A stretch of DNA of 64,000 nt from the NCBI GenBank assembly GCA_021841025.1, contig JAKBWA010000062.1, positions 40,787-104,786 of the forward strand, in the 5' to 3' direction. Position 1 is the first letter of the stretch, and each line of letters opens with the position of its first letter. Both the position numbers and the translations under genes were made by a program. Positions 1 to 9,009 of this stretch are shown piece after piece. The DNA is from Bacillota bacterium (GTDB lineage: Bacteria > Bacillota > Sulfobacillia > Sulfobacillales > Sulfobacillaceae). The notes under the pieces are model-generated. The model saw nothing but the letters and a program-made list of their open reading frames with translations, had not been told where the DNA came from and ran no database searches.

Positions 1-286
1 GATCCATCACGAGAATCCAGTCAAATTCAGAAATGTCTTCCGGGTGAAGTTGCCGAGCTCTGATCCCATCAAAGGCAATACCGCGGGCCCGCAAAACCTG
101 TTGTGTTCCCTGGTGAGGTTCTTCACCAATATGCCAGCCTCCGGTTCCGGCCGAGTCCACTACAATTCGGCCGCTTAAACCCTCTTTGGCGACCTTGTTC
201 CGGAATAATGCCTCAGCCATGGGAGAGCGGCAAATGTTACCGGTACAGACAAATAATACGCGAAGAGGCTGTTGGGAATTTGGCAC
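1..286 (-). CDS. Low molecular weight protein tyrosine phosphatase (partial)
   Basis: The reading frame runs leftwards off the window edge, so the C-terminus is missing. The N-terminal part carries the LMW-PTP signature VLFVCTGNICRSPMAEALFR: the P-loop with the nucleophilic Cys and the following Arg-Ser, then VVDSAGTGGW, which is typical of the family. Members dephosphorylate phosphotyrosine or phosphoarginine on cytoplasmic proteins. The start is taken as GTG at 286, preceded by AAAAGG about ten bases upstream. The in-phase ATG ten bases earlier is in another frame. It lies in the same direction as the cyclophilin gene, separated by an 18-bp inverted repeat, so it is probably transcribed separately. 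The family is certain; the substrate is unknown. Confidence 0.85.
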   Translation of the reverse strand, partial: MPNSQQPLRVLFVCTGNICRSPMAEALFRNKVAKEGLSGRIVVDSAGTGGWHIGEEPHQGTQQVLRARGIAFDGIRARQLHPEDISEFDWILVMD

Positions 287-320
287 GTTAGAGTCATCCT
301 TTTATCAAGAAGTATCAAGA

Positions 321-360
321 GATCATCACAGATCATATTCTAATATGATCTGTGATGATC
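321..360. terminator. 18-bp perfect inverted repeat between two minus-strand genes
   Basis: The arms at 321-338 and 343-360 are perfectly complementary around a 4-base loop (tcta). The repeat sits immediately downstream of the cyclophilin stop codon (minus strand) and upstream of the phosphatase gene. The stem is AT-rich and no clear T-run follows it on the minus strand, so it may be a transcript-end hairpin or a protein binding site. Confidence 0.55.
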
Positions 361-365
361 CAAAC

Positions 366-1031
366 TTAGTTTCCACTCTCGGAAATTGTCACGGACGTGA
401 TGTAATAGGGATGAATAGGCAGAGAATGCTCCTGGGTTTTGGGATTGGTTTTCACTGGTCCGTCGGCTATCTTCTGCACAACACGCCATCCATTGGTTAC
501 ACGGCCTAATTCGGTATAAATTGGATTCTGATTCAAATTAATGCTGTCGGGGCCCGTGCACACAAAAAACTGGCTGCCATTGGTATTGGGGTTGCCGGAA
601 TTGGCCATTGCGACGATCCCGGGCTGATAAGGAAATGTCGGGGTTTCCCCTTTCCACTCGTAGCCAGGACCTCCGTACCCATCATTCAACGGATCTCCCG
701 TTTGAAACATAAAAGGCTTGATGACACGAAAAATTTCATCGCCATTAAAAAATTTGTGATCTGCCAGAAACACAAAATTGTTAACGGCGATGGGATCTTG
801 TTTCGCAAACAGGGCAATATCAAAAATTCCCGCTGTTGTTTTCACTGTCGCGGTGTAAGTCTTAGTGGGATTGATAAGCATCTTAGGGGCATGGGACCAT
901 CTCAAATTGCGGCCATTTTGCACAATAGGGGCACCTTTGGTTTTTTGCTGTCCACAACCGGCCGTAATCACAGACAGCGCCAAAACCATTACCGGCATTA
1001 GATTTCTCAATTTTGTTGTCAACCTGTCCAC
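366..1031 (-). CDS. Cyclophilin-type peptidyl-prolyl isomerase, lipoprotein
   Basis: A 221-residue protein with an N-terminal hydrophobic signal ending in ITAGCGQ, a lipobox-like cleavage site, so it is likely a lipoprotein anchored outside the membrane. The rest is a cyclophilin domain: KTTAGIFDIALF, AVNNFVFLADHKFFNG, FMFQTGDP, GIVAMANSGNPNTNGSQFFV and the GRVTNGWRVVQKI end. These enzymes speed cis-trans isomerisation at prolines and assist folding of exported proteins. The start used is GTG at 1031 with AAGGG just upstream; an internal ATG at about residue 12 is also possible. Thr at lipobox position -3 is unusual. Confidence 0.85.
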   Translation of the reverse strand: MDRLTTKLRNLMPVMVLALSVITAGCGQQKTKGAPIVQNGRNLRWSHAPKMLINPTKTYTATVKTTAGIFDIALFAKQDPIAVNNFVFLADHKFFNGDEIFRVIKPFMFQTGDPLNDGYGGPGYEWKGETPTFPYQPGIVAMANSGNPNTNGSQFFVCTGPDSINLNQNPIYTELGRVTNGWRVVQKIADGPVKTNPKTQEHSLPIHPYYITSVTISESGN

Positions 1032-1081
1032 CTCAACCCTTGGGGTTTTCGCCCGTCATTGTACCATGACAGGAGCAGTCT

Positions 1082-2254
1082 TTACAGAGATTTTATCAGA
1101 GGATGCTGTTTAAGACTTAAGGTATGCACAATATAGGCCAGACTTAAAAAGGCCAGAGCACTCAAGGAGACTCCGGTCCATCGGAATTGCGCCCAGGCTT
1201 CACTGGCGATTCCTGACCCAATTGAGCCCCCGATAAAATAGGTGACCATATACACGGTATTAATGCGAGCTCTGGCATCTGGGCGCAGAGCATAAATGCG
1301 AGACTGATTCGAAATCTGTCCCGCCTGAACGCCCAGGTCCAGCAAAATGATTCCGATAATCATCGCCCAAAGATGGCCAGATAAGGGCCACATCCATAAC
1401 CAGGACAAAGTCACCAGCACAATGGCTGCGCTCAAAGTTATTCTAGGGTCTCTTTTATCGGCCAGGCGCCCGACAATTGGGGCGATACTGGCACCGGCAA
1501 TGCCCAGGAGTCCAAAAAATCCGATGACTGACGCCGTGTAATGGTAGGGGGCTGCGCTGAGCCTGAATGTCAATGTCGTCCAAAATGCGCTGAAGGTGGC
1601 AAATAGTGCGCCTCCCGTCAGTGATGCCTTAACGAGTTCGGGCTCGGACCGAATGATAGGGATCAATGAACGAATGAGTTGTGGATAGTTGTGGGACGAG
1701 TCCCGAGGCTTGGATTGTGAAAACCAGGCGAATATCATCAGCGCAAAGAGAATCATAAGAATGCCGGCTAAGCGAAAGACGTTGCGCCATCCCAGTAAGT
1801 CTCCCGTCAGGCCGCTAATGGCGCGAGCGGCCAAAACCCCTATTAGCAAACCGCTCATGACCACCCCAACGACCCGTCCTCTTTGTGCGTCCGGGGCCAA
1901 ATCAGCCGCCAGAGGAACAATGACTTGGGGCACGGAGGTGAAGGCGCCCAATATAAAGTTCGCACACAGAAATACCAAAAAATCCGTAGACGCGGCGACA
2001 AATTCTAAAGCCACGGCTGTTGACAAAAATAAACCAATGACCAGTTTTTTGCGTTCCATCAGATCGGCCAGGGGAACAAACAGCAGAAGTCCCGTGGCGT
2101 AACCAATTTGAGTAAGCATCGTAACCATTCCCACGGAGCCGGGACTTACGTGAAAACTTTTGGCCATGAGTGTCAACAGTGGTTGATTATAATAAAGGTT
2201 GGCAACACTGGCACCGGTCGCCGCCGCCATAAACAACACGCGGGCAGATCGCAT
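1082..2254 (-). CDS. MFS transporter
   Basis: A 390-residue major facilitator protein with about 12 hydrophobic segments. The loop after helix 2 contains PLADLMERKK, the MFS motif A region. The N-terminal NLYYNQPLL and the overall order resemble drug or metabolite exporters of the YnfM/arabinose-efflux type. The start ATG at 2254 has AGGAGG five bases upstream. It follows the same strand as the cyclophilin gene downstream, with a gap of about 50 bases, so co-transcription is possible. The substrate cannot be read from sequence. Confidence 0.8.
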   Translation of the reverse strand: MRSARVLFMAAATGASVANLYYNQPLLTLMAKSFHVSPGSVGMVTMLTQIGYATGLLLFVPLADLMERKKLVIGLFLSTAVALEFVAASTDFLVFLCANFILGAFTSVPQVIVPLAADLAPDAQRGRVVGVVMSGLLIGVLAARAISGLTGDLLGWRNVFRLAGILMILFALMIFAWFSQSKPRDSSHNYPQLIRSLIPIIRSEPELVKASLTGGALFATFSAFWTTLTFRLSAAPYHYTASVIGFFGLLGIAGASIAPIVGRLADKRDPRITLSAAIVLVTLSWLWMWPLSGHLWAMIIGIILLDLGVQAGQISNQSRIYALRPDARARINTVYMVTYFIGGSIGSGIASEAWAQFRWTGVSLSALAFLSLAYIVHTLSLKQHPLIKSL

Positions 2255-2527
2255 AGCGTCCTCCTGAATAAGTTTTTCAATTTGTGTCGGATATCCTGGT
2301 GTTCAAGGGTGTATTTAGCTTGCCCGAACGTGCTGCTGCTCTTCCCGTGAACCGTTAGAGCATTAAAGATTCGGGCAATGATAAAAAGTTGCGTGTTCGC
2401 ACAGGAAGTATAACAATGGGCTGTGAAAACTGAAAGTCCTGGTCCATGGGGCTTGCGCTTGAACGGAATTGTTGTCCGGACCAACCGCAAGGACGGTTAA
2501 AGGAATGGGGGAGTTATTATAAAAGCC

Positions 2528-3511
2528 GTGGTTTTGAGAGAATTTGGAGAACCGGATGTCTTACGGGTAGAGAACATTCCTAATCCCGACTGGGGGAGAG
2601 AAGATATCTTAATTCGCGTCGTCGCTGCCGGGGTTAACCGGGCCGATTTGTTAGAACGCATGGGGCTTTATCCCCCTCCTGGTCCCGCCCCTCTCTATCA
2701 CATTCCTGGGTTGGAGTGTGCGGGAGTGGTGGATCAAGTGGGTAAAAACGTCACTCGCTTTCGTCCTGGCGATCGAGTCATGGCACTCTTAAACGGGGAG
2801 GCATATGCGCAGTATGTGGCGTGTCCGCAAGACAATGCCTGGCTAATTCCGCCAGGGCTCGACGAGACACAAGCCGCAGGCATTCCCGAAGCCTTTATTA
2901 CGGCATACGATGCATTGGTAGACAAGGCGGGATTGAAAATGGGTCAGAGAGTCTTGATCCATGCCGGAGCCGGGGGCGTAGGATCCGCGGCAATTCAGCT
3001 GGCCCGCCAAATGGGACTCCGAGTTGCCACGACCGTAGGGTCTGTGGACAAAGCTCGCTACGTAAAAACAATTGGTGCGGAATTGGCTGTCAATTATCAT
3101 GAACAGGACTTTGTCCAGGAAGTTCGAGCCTGGTCAGGCTCTCAAGGCGTCGACGCTGTATTGGATTTTGTGGGGAAAAGCTATTTGGCCCGCAATCTAG
3201 CCGTGTTACGGACCGGAGGGATTGCTGTGATTATCGGCACCCTCGGGGGAGCCCAAGGCGAAATCGATTTGGGCGAATTGTTAAAGAGACGTTTGACTAT
3301 TCGTGGCACAGCTCTTCGATCGCGCCCCAGCTATGACAAAATGCACCTAATTCAGGAATTTCAGCAGGCCACGGCCTCATTTTTTGAGACGGGGCAGTTG
3401 CGGGCCGTCATAGACCGGGTGTTTCCCCTCAGTGAAGCTCCCGAAGCCCACCGATATATGGCCAGCAACCAAAATATTGGAAAGATTATTCTCCAGGTAT
3501 CGCAGGATTAG
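2528..3511 (+). CDS. NAD(P)H:quinone oxidoreductase, MDR family (PIG3-like)
   Basis: A zinc-free medium-chain dehydrogenase/reductase of 327 or more residues. Visible are ERMGLYPPPGPAP (typical of PIG3-type quinone oxidoreductases), GLECAGVVDQVG, the nucleotide-binding HAGAGGVGSAAIQLAR and DFVGKSYLARNL. It probably reduces quinones or enones with NADPH in the cytoplasm. The GTG at 2528 lies 13 bases after the GGGGGAG ribosome binding site. The family usually begins with MKAVVLREFGEP, and the codons just upstream would read I-I-K-A, so initiation at ATA 2519 or ATT 2516 is possible. The end overlaps the convergent DHH gene by 26 bases. Confidence 0.85.
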   Translation: MVLREFGEPDVLRVENIPNPDWGREDILIRVVAAGVNRADLLERMGLYPPPGPAPLYHIPGLECAGVVDQVGKNVTRFRPGDRVMALLNGEAYAQYVACPQDNAWLIPPGLDETQAAGIPEAFITAYDALVDKAGLKMGQRVLIHAGAGGVGSAAIQLARQMGLRVATTVGSVDKARYVKTIGAELAVNYHEQDFVQEVRAWSGSQGVDAVLDFVGKSYLARNLAVLRTGGIAVIIGTLGGAQGEIDLGELLKRRLTIRGTALRSRPSYDKMHLIQEFQQATASFFETGQLRAVIDRVFPLSEAPEAHRYMASNQNIGKIILQVSQD

Positions 3512-4373
3512 TCCGTAAGTACTCACTCACGTTCTCTAGAAGTGTTTGTGTGTGCGAAGAGTCATAGGGTCCGGGATAATCCATGCGCCCTCCGGCAGCG
3601 CGGGCGTGGCCGCCTCCATGAAACAAATGTTCCATCAAATGGGCAGCGTTAATGCGCTCGTCGCTGCGTGCGGACAGCCGGCCGTCTGGTTTGAGTAAAA
3701 TGACCAGCGCATTGCCTTGATTTAGCAAATGGTGAGCGAGTTCATTAGTGGCTCCTTCATGGGTTAGGGGAATTGCGGTAACGGGTAAAGGTGTTGAGAT
3801 TTTTATCGCGTGTGCCAATTGCTTCCGGATATAATGCTGTTCCTCGAAAATCAGATCGGCGAGTCTCTTCTGTTCGTCGGGTGTGTAAGGGGTCCATCCT
3901 TGCGCGAAACGTTCTTTATACCAGGAATATCCTAAAACTTGGAGTAAGCGGTTGAGATTTTGTCCCGCTTCCCGGCAAGATTTCCACAAGTCATAACGCT
4001 CTACGGTGTGAATTAAGCGATCCCACGCGGGCGTTGGGCTTATCCAGTTGTGGCGGCAAGCAAAGTCGTAGAACAAGTGGGAGCCGGACTGGCTCATGTC
4101 GACCAAGACATTGTCATAGTGACTGATGGCTAGTGCCGACTGGTGATGGTCCAGTACTTTTGTGATACGGGATCCCACAAGGGCGTATTGTTCCGCGGTA
4201 ATCGAAACATCGGCTAAATACAGGTTGCCTTCTGGGGGGATTTGTTCGATTGCTTCGTAAACCCGATCGGGTTCAACGAAAATCGGTGTGAATCCTGATT
4301 GGTCTGTAATCAAGGCGGCTGTGGACCCGTCAAGACAATTCTTGTGTGTAATGAGCCATCCCCGGTTTGTCAT
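3486..4373 (-). CDS. DHH-family phosphoesterase
   Basis: A protein of about 295 residues with the N-terminal WLITHKNCLDGSTAAL motif (metal-binding Asp), a central KVLDHHQSA (the DHH motif) and a C-terminal DHHA1-like segment HLFHGGGHARAAGGRMDYPG. DHH proteins hydrolyse phosphodiester bonds, for example in nano-RNA, cyclic dinucleotides or single-stranded DNA. The length and missing accessory domains do not allow a choice. The start is ATG 4373 because GAGGAGG lies six bases upstream; the more upstream ATG at 4388 has no binding site. Confidence 0.8.
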   Translation of the reverse strand: MTNRGWLITHKNCLDGSTAALITDQSGFTPIFVEPDRVYEAIEQIPPEGNLYLADVSITAEQYALVGSRITKVLDHHQSALAISHYDNVLVDMSQSGSHLFYDFACRHNWISPTPAWDRLIHTVERYDLWKSCREAGQNLNRLLQVLGYSWYKERFAQGWTPYTPDEQKRLADLIFEEQHYIRKQLAHAIKISTPLPVTAIPLTHEGATNELAHHLLNQGNALVILLKPDGRLSARSDERINAAHLMEHLFHGGGHARAAGGRMDYPGPYDSSHTQTLLENVSEYLRTNPAIPGE

Positions 4374-4409
4374 GGCAAGCCTCCTCATAGGATAGTGGTG
4401 AAATTTCGG

Positions 4410-4709
4410 TTAAGGTCGTTTGGCTTCTACCACGTCGATTCTGTGAGCGTTTATGGTATGGCCTTTTATTGTGCCAGCTAATCGGACCATAGTCCCGGCT
4501 TGTAAGAGATCTAGCCGGGAAATCGTCGTTTTGTGGGTCAGTTCAATCGTATAAACAACGGGACGGTCATGATGAATTTGAGAATAGGCCAAGAGCCTTT
4601 GTGAGATTCTGCGGGTTTCGGATGGGGCAGTATGGTGAATCGAGGTGAGAAGGGTAGCGGTCATTAACATCGTGACCAGTTGTACGGATGATCCCTTCCG
4701 CACTACCAT
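4410..4709 (-). CDS. Small secreted protein, function unknown
   Basis: A 99-residue protein. The first 25 or so residues (basic start, then LVTMLMTATLLTS) look like a signal peptide or membrane anchor. The rest is rich in beta-strand-forming residues (VVYTIELTHKTTISRLDLLQAGTMVRLAG), which suggests a small OB-like barrel, but I do not recognise a family. AAGGAGG lies ten bases before the ATG. It is on the same strand as, and downstream of, the MFS gene at 4836-6077. Confidence 0.55.
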   Translation of the reverse strand: MVVRKGSSVQLVTMLMTATLLTSIHHTAPSETRRISQRLLAYSQIHHDRPVVYTIELTHKTTISRLDLLQAGTMVRLAGTIKGHTINAHRIDVVEAKRP

Positions 4710-4835
4710 CGCATATCGTCCTCCTTATAATCTTGGTGGATCGCCGATTGGGTTTTTGATGCTGATGTATTGATTAAGTTCGGGGGGGATGGCCGGAATT
4801 CCTGCTGCCAAGCTCAGTTATTTGTTTGCCCATGC

Positions 4836-6077
4836 CTAAGTGCTTTGACGCACCCGGTATATCAGGACAGAGCCTGCGGCAAAATAGAGAAACGTAACCA
4901 AAAAGAGAATGCGGTAGGCTTCCCCCAAAGAAACCACATGCGACAAAGGGGCAATGACAAGACCTGCAATGAAGCCTGCCCCCACCTGCCCCAGATTGAA
5001 CGATGCCTGCCATAACCCCATACTTCGCCCCTGAGTCGGCCCAGGAGGGAGAACATCGACAGCCAAAGCCCAATCAGTCGAAAGGTAGATGCCGTAGCCT
5101 ACCCCAAAAACCAGTCCCATGCTGAGAATAAGCAGCATGTTATGCGCAAATACAAATGTCAGGGCAGTCGCCCCCATAAGCAAGCCTCCCGTGAATACCA
5201 GAATTTTACGTTTGTGTACGCGATCAGAAATCCAGCCCGCAGTCAGTACCGAGATAAGAGATCCAAGAGTCAAAAGAACCAAAATACGAAACACGGTCGA
5301 TTCGGGGCTCTTTAAGCCCACGGTGAATTTCAAATAATAAAACAGGTAGTTTTCCAGTGTTGCAAATCCCAGCATAACCATTAATCGAGTGGCAAAGACC
5401 CACCAAAAGTCCGGATACCTCCGGGGAGATATCCACAATTGGCGAAGACCCTGGGTCAAGGTGACAGGTTCAACCGAGAGATTGCGCGAATCTTGTTCGT
5501 GGACTCCCCATTGGGTAATGGCCCATCCCAGCAACAATATTATGGCCAGAATCCAAGATACACTCTTATCCCCAAAGTAATTCGGCACAAGAGCCCCGAA
5601 AATGATCGCAAACTGGGTCATAAATCCCATCCACCCCGATGCTAAACCCCGTTGCTCCTCGGAAACTAAATCAGGAATAAGCGCTTGATAGGCTGCTTGA
5701 GCCAAATTCGAAAAAAACTGCACCATGAGATAACCTAAGGCAAAAAAATACAGCGAGTGTCCCGAATATCCCATGATCAACAGCCCCAGTACATTGCCAA
5801 ACGTTCCCCACATGATATAGGGCCGCCTTCGTCCCCAGGCATGACGGACGCGGTCGCTTACCCATCCCGCCCAAGGCTGAACAAATGTGGCGATTAAGGA
5901 TCCGCTGAAAACCAAGGCGGACAGTATGCCCGTTGAGGAATTGCGACCAACAATAAATAAGACAGCGCGCGGAACGACGATAATGATAAGAGCCGTCCAC
6001 TGAATATTGGAAGCAAGCCAATAAAAACTCAGTGCTAAATTTTGCATCAATGATAAACGCGGTTTTCCATTTTCCAT
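4836..6077 (-). CDS. MFS transporter, sugar/SLC45-like
   Basis: A 413-residue, 12-helix transporter. The N-terminal half contains GWVSDRVRHAWGRRRPYIMWG, a motif A variant with the GRRRPY loop seen in GPH/SLC45-type sugar:proton symporters, and the second half repeats GWISDRVHKRKIL. It is possibly a sugar or glycoside importer; the GH31 alpha-glucosidase lies 11 kb away and is not linked. Start ATG 6077 has GAGAAAGG directly upstream, while the upstream ATG at 6131 has none. Confidence 0.8.
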   Translation of the reverse strand: MENGKPRLSLMQNLALSFYWLASNIQWTALIIIVVPRAVLFIVGRNSSTGILSALVFSGSLIATFVQPWAGWVSDRVRHAWGRRRPYIMWGTFGNVLGLLIMGYSGHSLYFFALGYLMVQFFSNLAQAAYQALIPDLVSEEQRGLASGWMGFMTQFAIIFGALVPNYFGDKSVSWILAIILLLGWAITQWGVHEQDSRNLSVEPVTLTQGLRQLWISPRRYPDFWWVFATRLMVMLGFATLENYLFYYLKFTVGLKSPESTVFRILVLLTLGSLISVLTAGWISDRVHKRKILVFTGGLLMGATALTFVFAHNMLLILSMGLVFGVGYGIYLSTDWALAVDVLPPGPTQGRSMGLWQASFNLGQVGAGFIAGLVIAPLSHVVSLGEAYRILFLVTFLYFAAGSVLIYRVRQST

Positions 6078-6297
6078 GACCTTTCTCGGCCCCTTCTCAA
6101 GCGTATACCACAGCTTTATTTGACATCGCACGCGAAAAGTCCTGCATTACATAAAAATGGCAATCACACTTCCTTCTATGGCCCCAACACCTTTACTGTA
6201 CTGCCTGGGTTGAAGTTTGTGTGAGGGTCTACAGACAGGCAGGAAAAACAAGGCGATCTGGCACCATGTTGGAGGCTCTTCCGGTTCGGGCTTTAGG

Positions 6298-6303
6298 TAT
6301 AAT
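6298..6303 (+). promoter_or_regulatory. Candidate -10 box (TATAAT)
   Basis: A perfect TATAAT lies 33 bases before the start of the cysteine synthase-like gene. No good -35 box is visible at the expected spacing, so this may be an activator-dependent promoter or chance. Confidence 0.4.
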
Positions 6304-6336
6304 AGGACAGAATGCGGTAAGGAGGAACACAAAACC

Positions 6337-7266
6337 ATGTTAGATAGGGATGGAATCTTACCAGATGTTCTGGCAGCAGTGGGCCATACACCTTTGATCG
6401 CTTTGCAGCGTATCAAGCCGAGTAATGGCGTTGAGATTGCTGTGAAACTGGAGGGCGTGAATCCTGGCGGAAGTATCAAAGACCGAATTGCGGCGAGTCT
6501 TATTGCCGTGGCGGAGAAGGAAGGCCGTCTTCGGCCGGGTGGCGTGATAATTGAGGCCACGGCAGGCAATACCGGTATTGCTCTGGCTATGGCGGCAGCC
6601 GTTAAAGGGTACCGGGCGGTATTTGTGGTGCCAGACAAGATGAGTGCGGACAAAATCGCTATTCTTCAGGCTTATGGGGCGGAGGTTAAAGTCGTGGCGG
6701 ATGTGCCGCGCGATGATATCAATAATTACCAGCACATTGCGAAACGCTTGGCCCAGGAAATTCCGGGCGGGTGTTATATAGGACAGTTCGAACAACAAGC
6801 CAATCCCGAAGCGCATTACCTTTTTACTGGACCAGAAATTTGGAATGGATCTCAAGGACGTGTCGCGGCTTTGGTGGCAGGGGCGGGAACCGGGGGCACA
6901 ATCACGGGCATTGGAAGATATTTGAAAGAGAAAAATCCCGAGATATTAATCATCGGTGCGGACCCTGTCGGTTCAATCTTTACCGGGCCGGTAGCCCCTT
7001 TTAAAATCGAGGGGATGGGTGAAGATTACTATCCTGAAACATTAGATGCCAAAGTGGTGGACCGGTGGGTGGCCGTGTCCGATGAGGAAGCATTTAGCAT
7101 GAGCCGACGCTTGGCGCGGGAAGAAGGCATTTTGGCTGGAGGATCCACCGGAGCCATTGTGCACGTGGGACTGAAAATAGCTTATGACCTCGAGCCCGGA
7201 TCCTTAATTGTGGCCGTAGCCCCTGATACCGGGCGCAATTATTTGAGTAATATATTCGCTAAATAA
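6337..7266 (+). CDS. Cysteine synthase / cystathionine beta-synthase-like PLP enzyme
   Basis: A 309-residue fold-type II PLP enzyme. Visible are the PLP lysine in NPGGSIKDR, the substrate loop ATAGNTGIALA, the phosphate-binding GAGTGGTITGIGRY and the C-terminal GGSTGA. Members join serine or O-acetylserine with sulfide or homocysteine. The loops here resemble the CBS/OASS group without regulatory CBS domains. TAAGGAGG is 11 bases before the ATG. The next gene is a rhodanese, which fits a sulfur-metabolism neighbourhood. Confidence 0.85.
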   Translation: MLDRDGILPDVLAAVGHTPLIALQRIKPSNGVEIAVKLEGVNPGGSIKDRIAASLIAVAEKEGRLRPGGVIIEATAGNTGIALAMAAAVKGYRAVFVVPDKMSADKIAILQAYGAEVKVVADVPRDDINNYQHIAKRLAQEIPGGCYIGQFEQQANPEAHYLFTGPEIWNGSQGRVAALVAGAGTGGTITGIGRYLKEKNPEILIIGADPVGSIFTGPVAPFKIEGMGEDYYPETLDAKVVDRWVAVSDEEAFSMSRRLAREEGILAGGSTGAIVHVGLKIAYDLEPGSLIVAVAPDTGRNYLSNIFAK

Positions 7267-7421
7267 TCTCTTCGGTCAAGGGACTATTTTAATGAAGCCA
7301 AAGGTTGCGTGTCTGAGATTGGGGATCGGCAAGCTCTTCTGGGAACGACGCCTGGGATGCTACAATAATGGTCAGAGTCTCAACAAGGACAGGTCAGATA
7401 GTGAAAGGATGGGATACGAGA

Positions 7422-7772
7422 ATGTTGGAATGGCTCATCGGGAAAAAGCGTGAAAACATCGTGCCAAAAGTTTCTACGACCATAGAGCCGGACGAAGTCC
7501 AGGAATTGTTGGCAAAGAACGAGAAAATTGTCATTCTGGATGTACGTCAGCAACACGAGTACCGCAGTGGCCATATCAAGGGGGCACAACATATTCCTTT
7601 GATGGAATTGAACAAACGGATCCATGAATTAAGGAAAGACAGCACGATTGTCACCGTATGTCATTCAGGCCGCCGCAGTGCACAAGCAGCAAAACTGCTT
7701 CAGCGAGAAGGGTTCACGGTCCGCAATATGGTGGGAGGAATGATGAGGTGGCGCGGAAAGGTTGTGAGATAA
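7422..7772 (+). CDS. Rhodanese-like sulfurtransferase
   Basis: A protein of about 116 residues with one rhodanese domain: VILDVRQQHEYRSGHIKGA, IPLMEL and the active-site loop VCHSGRRSAQAA with the sulfur-carrying Cys, ending in GGMMRWRG. It moves sulfane sulfur to acceptors such as thiols. The N-terminal hydrophobic LEWLIG segment is short. Starts at 7401 (GTG) or 7368 are also possible; none has an excellent ribosome binding site. Confidence 0.85.
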   Translation: MLEWLIGKKRENIVPKVSTTIEPDEVQELLAKNEKIVILDVRQQHEYRSGHIKGAQHIPLMELNKRIHELRKDSTIVTVCHSGRRSAQAAKLLQREGFTVRNMVGGMMRWRGKVVR

Positions 7773-7803
7773 GTCCTTGGAGATTAGGAAGGGGGTTTAG
7801 AGT

Positions 7804-8103
7804 ATGTGGGCATTGGTAGACCGCACGCTTGTTCGGGCCACAGGGATTGTCTCTCTTGTTGGAGGCTTGATTTTTCTGGCTATTGGAGTTCCGTCTATCT
7901 CCTATTATTTAATACCAGCTGGCATCATTTTTTTAGCTTTTACCGTGAATTGGAAGGCACGTTACGAAAATGTTTTGGACGAACCCCCCAAGGGCTATGA
8001 ACCCACTGGAGAAGTCTACCCGAATCCCGGTGGTCAGCCGGTAGAGGTTTGGCATCTTGGTATTCGCCGGGTATATGTCCGTCATAAGAATGTGGCTGAG
8101 TGA
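7804..8103 (+). CDS. Small membrane protein, function unknown
   Basis: A 99-residue protein with two hydrophobic helices at about residues 12-30 and 33-48 (GIVSLVGGLIFLAIGV and YYLIPAGIIFLAFTV) and a soluble, proline-rich tail. GGAAGGGGG precedes the ATG. Its stop codon abuts the ATG of the following DMT transporter, so the two are translationally coupled. I do not recognise the family. Confidence 0.65.
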   Translation: MWALVDRTLVRATGIVSLVGGLIFLAIGVPSISYYLIPAGIIFLAFTVNWKARYENVLDEPPKGYEPTGEVYPNPGGQPVEVWHLGIRRVYVRHKNVAE

Positions 8104-9009
8104 ATGCGCGCAAAATTCATCTTGTATTTGGTTGGAGCCAACGTGCTCTGGGCGGGAAACTACCTGGCTGGTAGGGTTTTGCGTCTCAGCATGGGGCCTT
8201 TTACCCTCAATGGCATACGTTGGATTATCTCAGCCATGATTTTATGGATCATTGTGTCAAAACGCGGGGAATACGTACCATTAAGGCGGGAATGGAAAGC
8301 CTTTCTTCTCCTCGGAACTTTTGGAATGGTGTTATTCTCGAGCTTTACGTATTGGGGACTGAGTATGGTCCCAGCAGGAGAAGCGGGTCTGTTGTCAGGA
8401 TTTACACCATTGGCGGTTCTGGTGGCCGGCTTCGTGATAGCGCGTGACACGGTGCGGATATGGCAATGGCTGATGGTTGCCGTGTCTATAACAGGGGAAA
8501 TTTTGCTGCTGGGTGGAGCGGGTCATGCTTCTGGAGGAAGTGTTTTTGGTGCTTTAATCTTGATTGGTGCTGCGTTGTCGTGGGGCATTTATACAGCATT
8601 GGGGCGGCGTTACCGGCACCGGTTGTCAGCCTTGGTGCTAACCACGGGGGCCGCCATATGGGGAGCCGTGCCGTCCGCCGTGCTGGGAATTGTGAATCTT
8701 GCCACACATCCCATAAGCCTTGATTCGCAAAGTATCCTGGCCTTGTTATATATCAGTACGATGGCTTCGGTCGTGGCCTTCATGATGTGGAGTGCTGGGG
8801 TTAATGAACTGGGAAGTGGTACCGCGGCTCCATATTTAAACTTGTTGCCGGTGTTTACGGCGTTGTTAGCTGTGATGTTGCTCCACGAATCGTTAAGTGT
8901 GTCCCAGCTTGAAGGCGGATTGATCGTTGTGGCGGGTGCTGTGGGGGCAGCATGGTCCAAAGAGGCACCCCATTCTCTTAAGAAGACGCCGACATCGATG
9001 CCTGAATAA
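8104..9009 (+). CDS. EamA/DMT-family transporter
   Basis: A 301-residue protein with ten predicted helices in two EamA repeats; the start LVGANVLWAGNYLAGR and the mid-protein ISAMILW pattern are typical. Such proteins export or import small metabolites. It starts directly after the TGA of the preceding small membrane protein. Its end overlaps the convergent thioredoxin-fold gene by 32 bases. Confidence 0.85.
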   Translation: MRAKFILYLVGANVLWAGNYLAGRVLRLSMGPFTLNGIRWIISAMILWIIVSKRGEYVPLRREWKAFLLLGTFGMVLFSSFTYWGLSMVPAGEAGLLSGFTPLAVLVAGFVIARDTVRIWQWLMVAVSITGEILLLGGAGHASGGSVFGALILIGAALSWGIYTALGRRYRHRLSALVLTTGAAIWGAVPSAVLGIVNLATHPISLDSQSILALLYISTMASVVAFMMWSAGVNELGSGTAAPYLNLLPVFTALLAVMLLHESLSVSQLEGGLIVVAGAVGAAWSKEAPHSLKKTPTSMPE

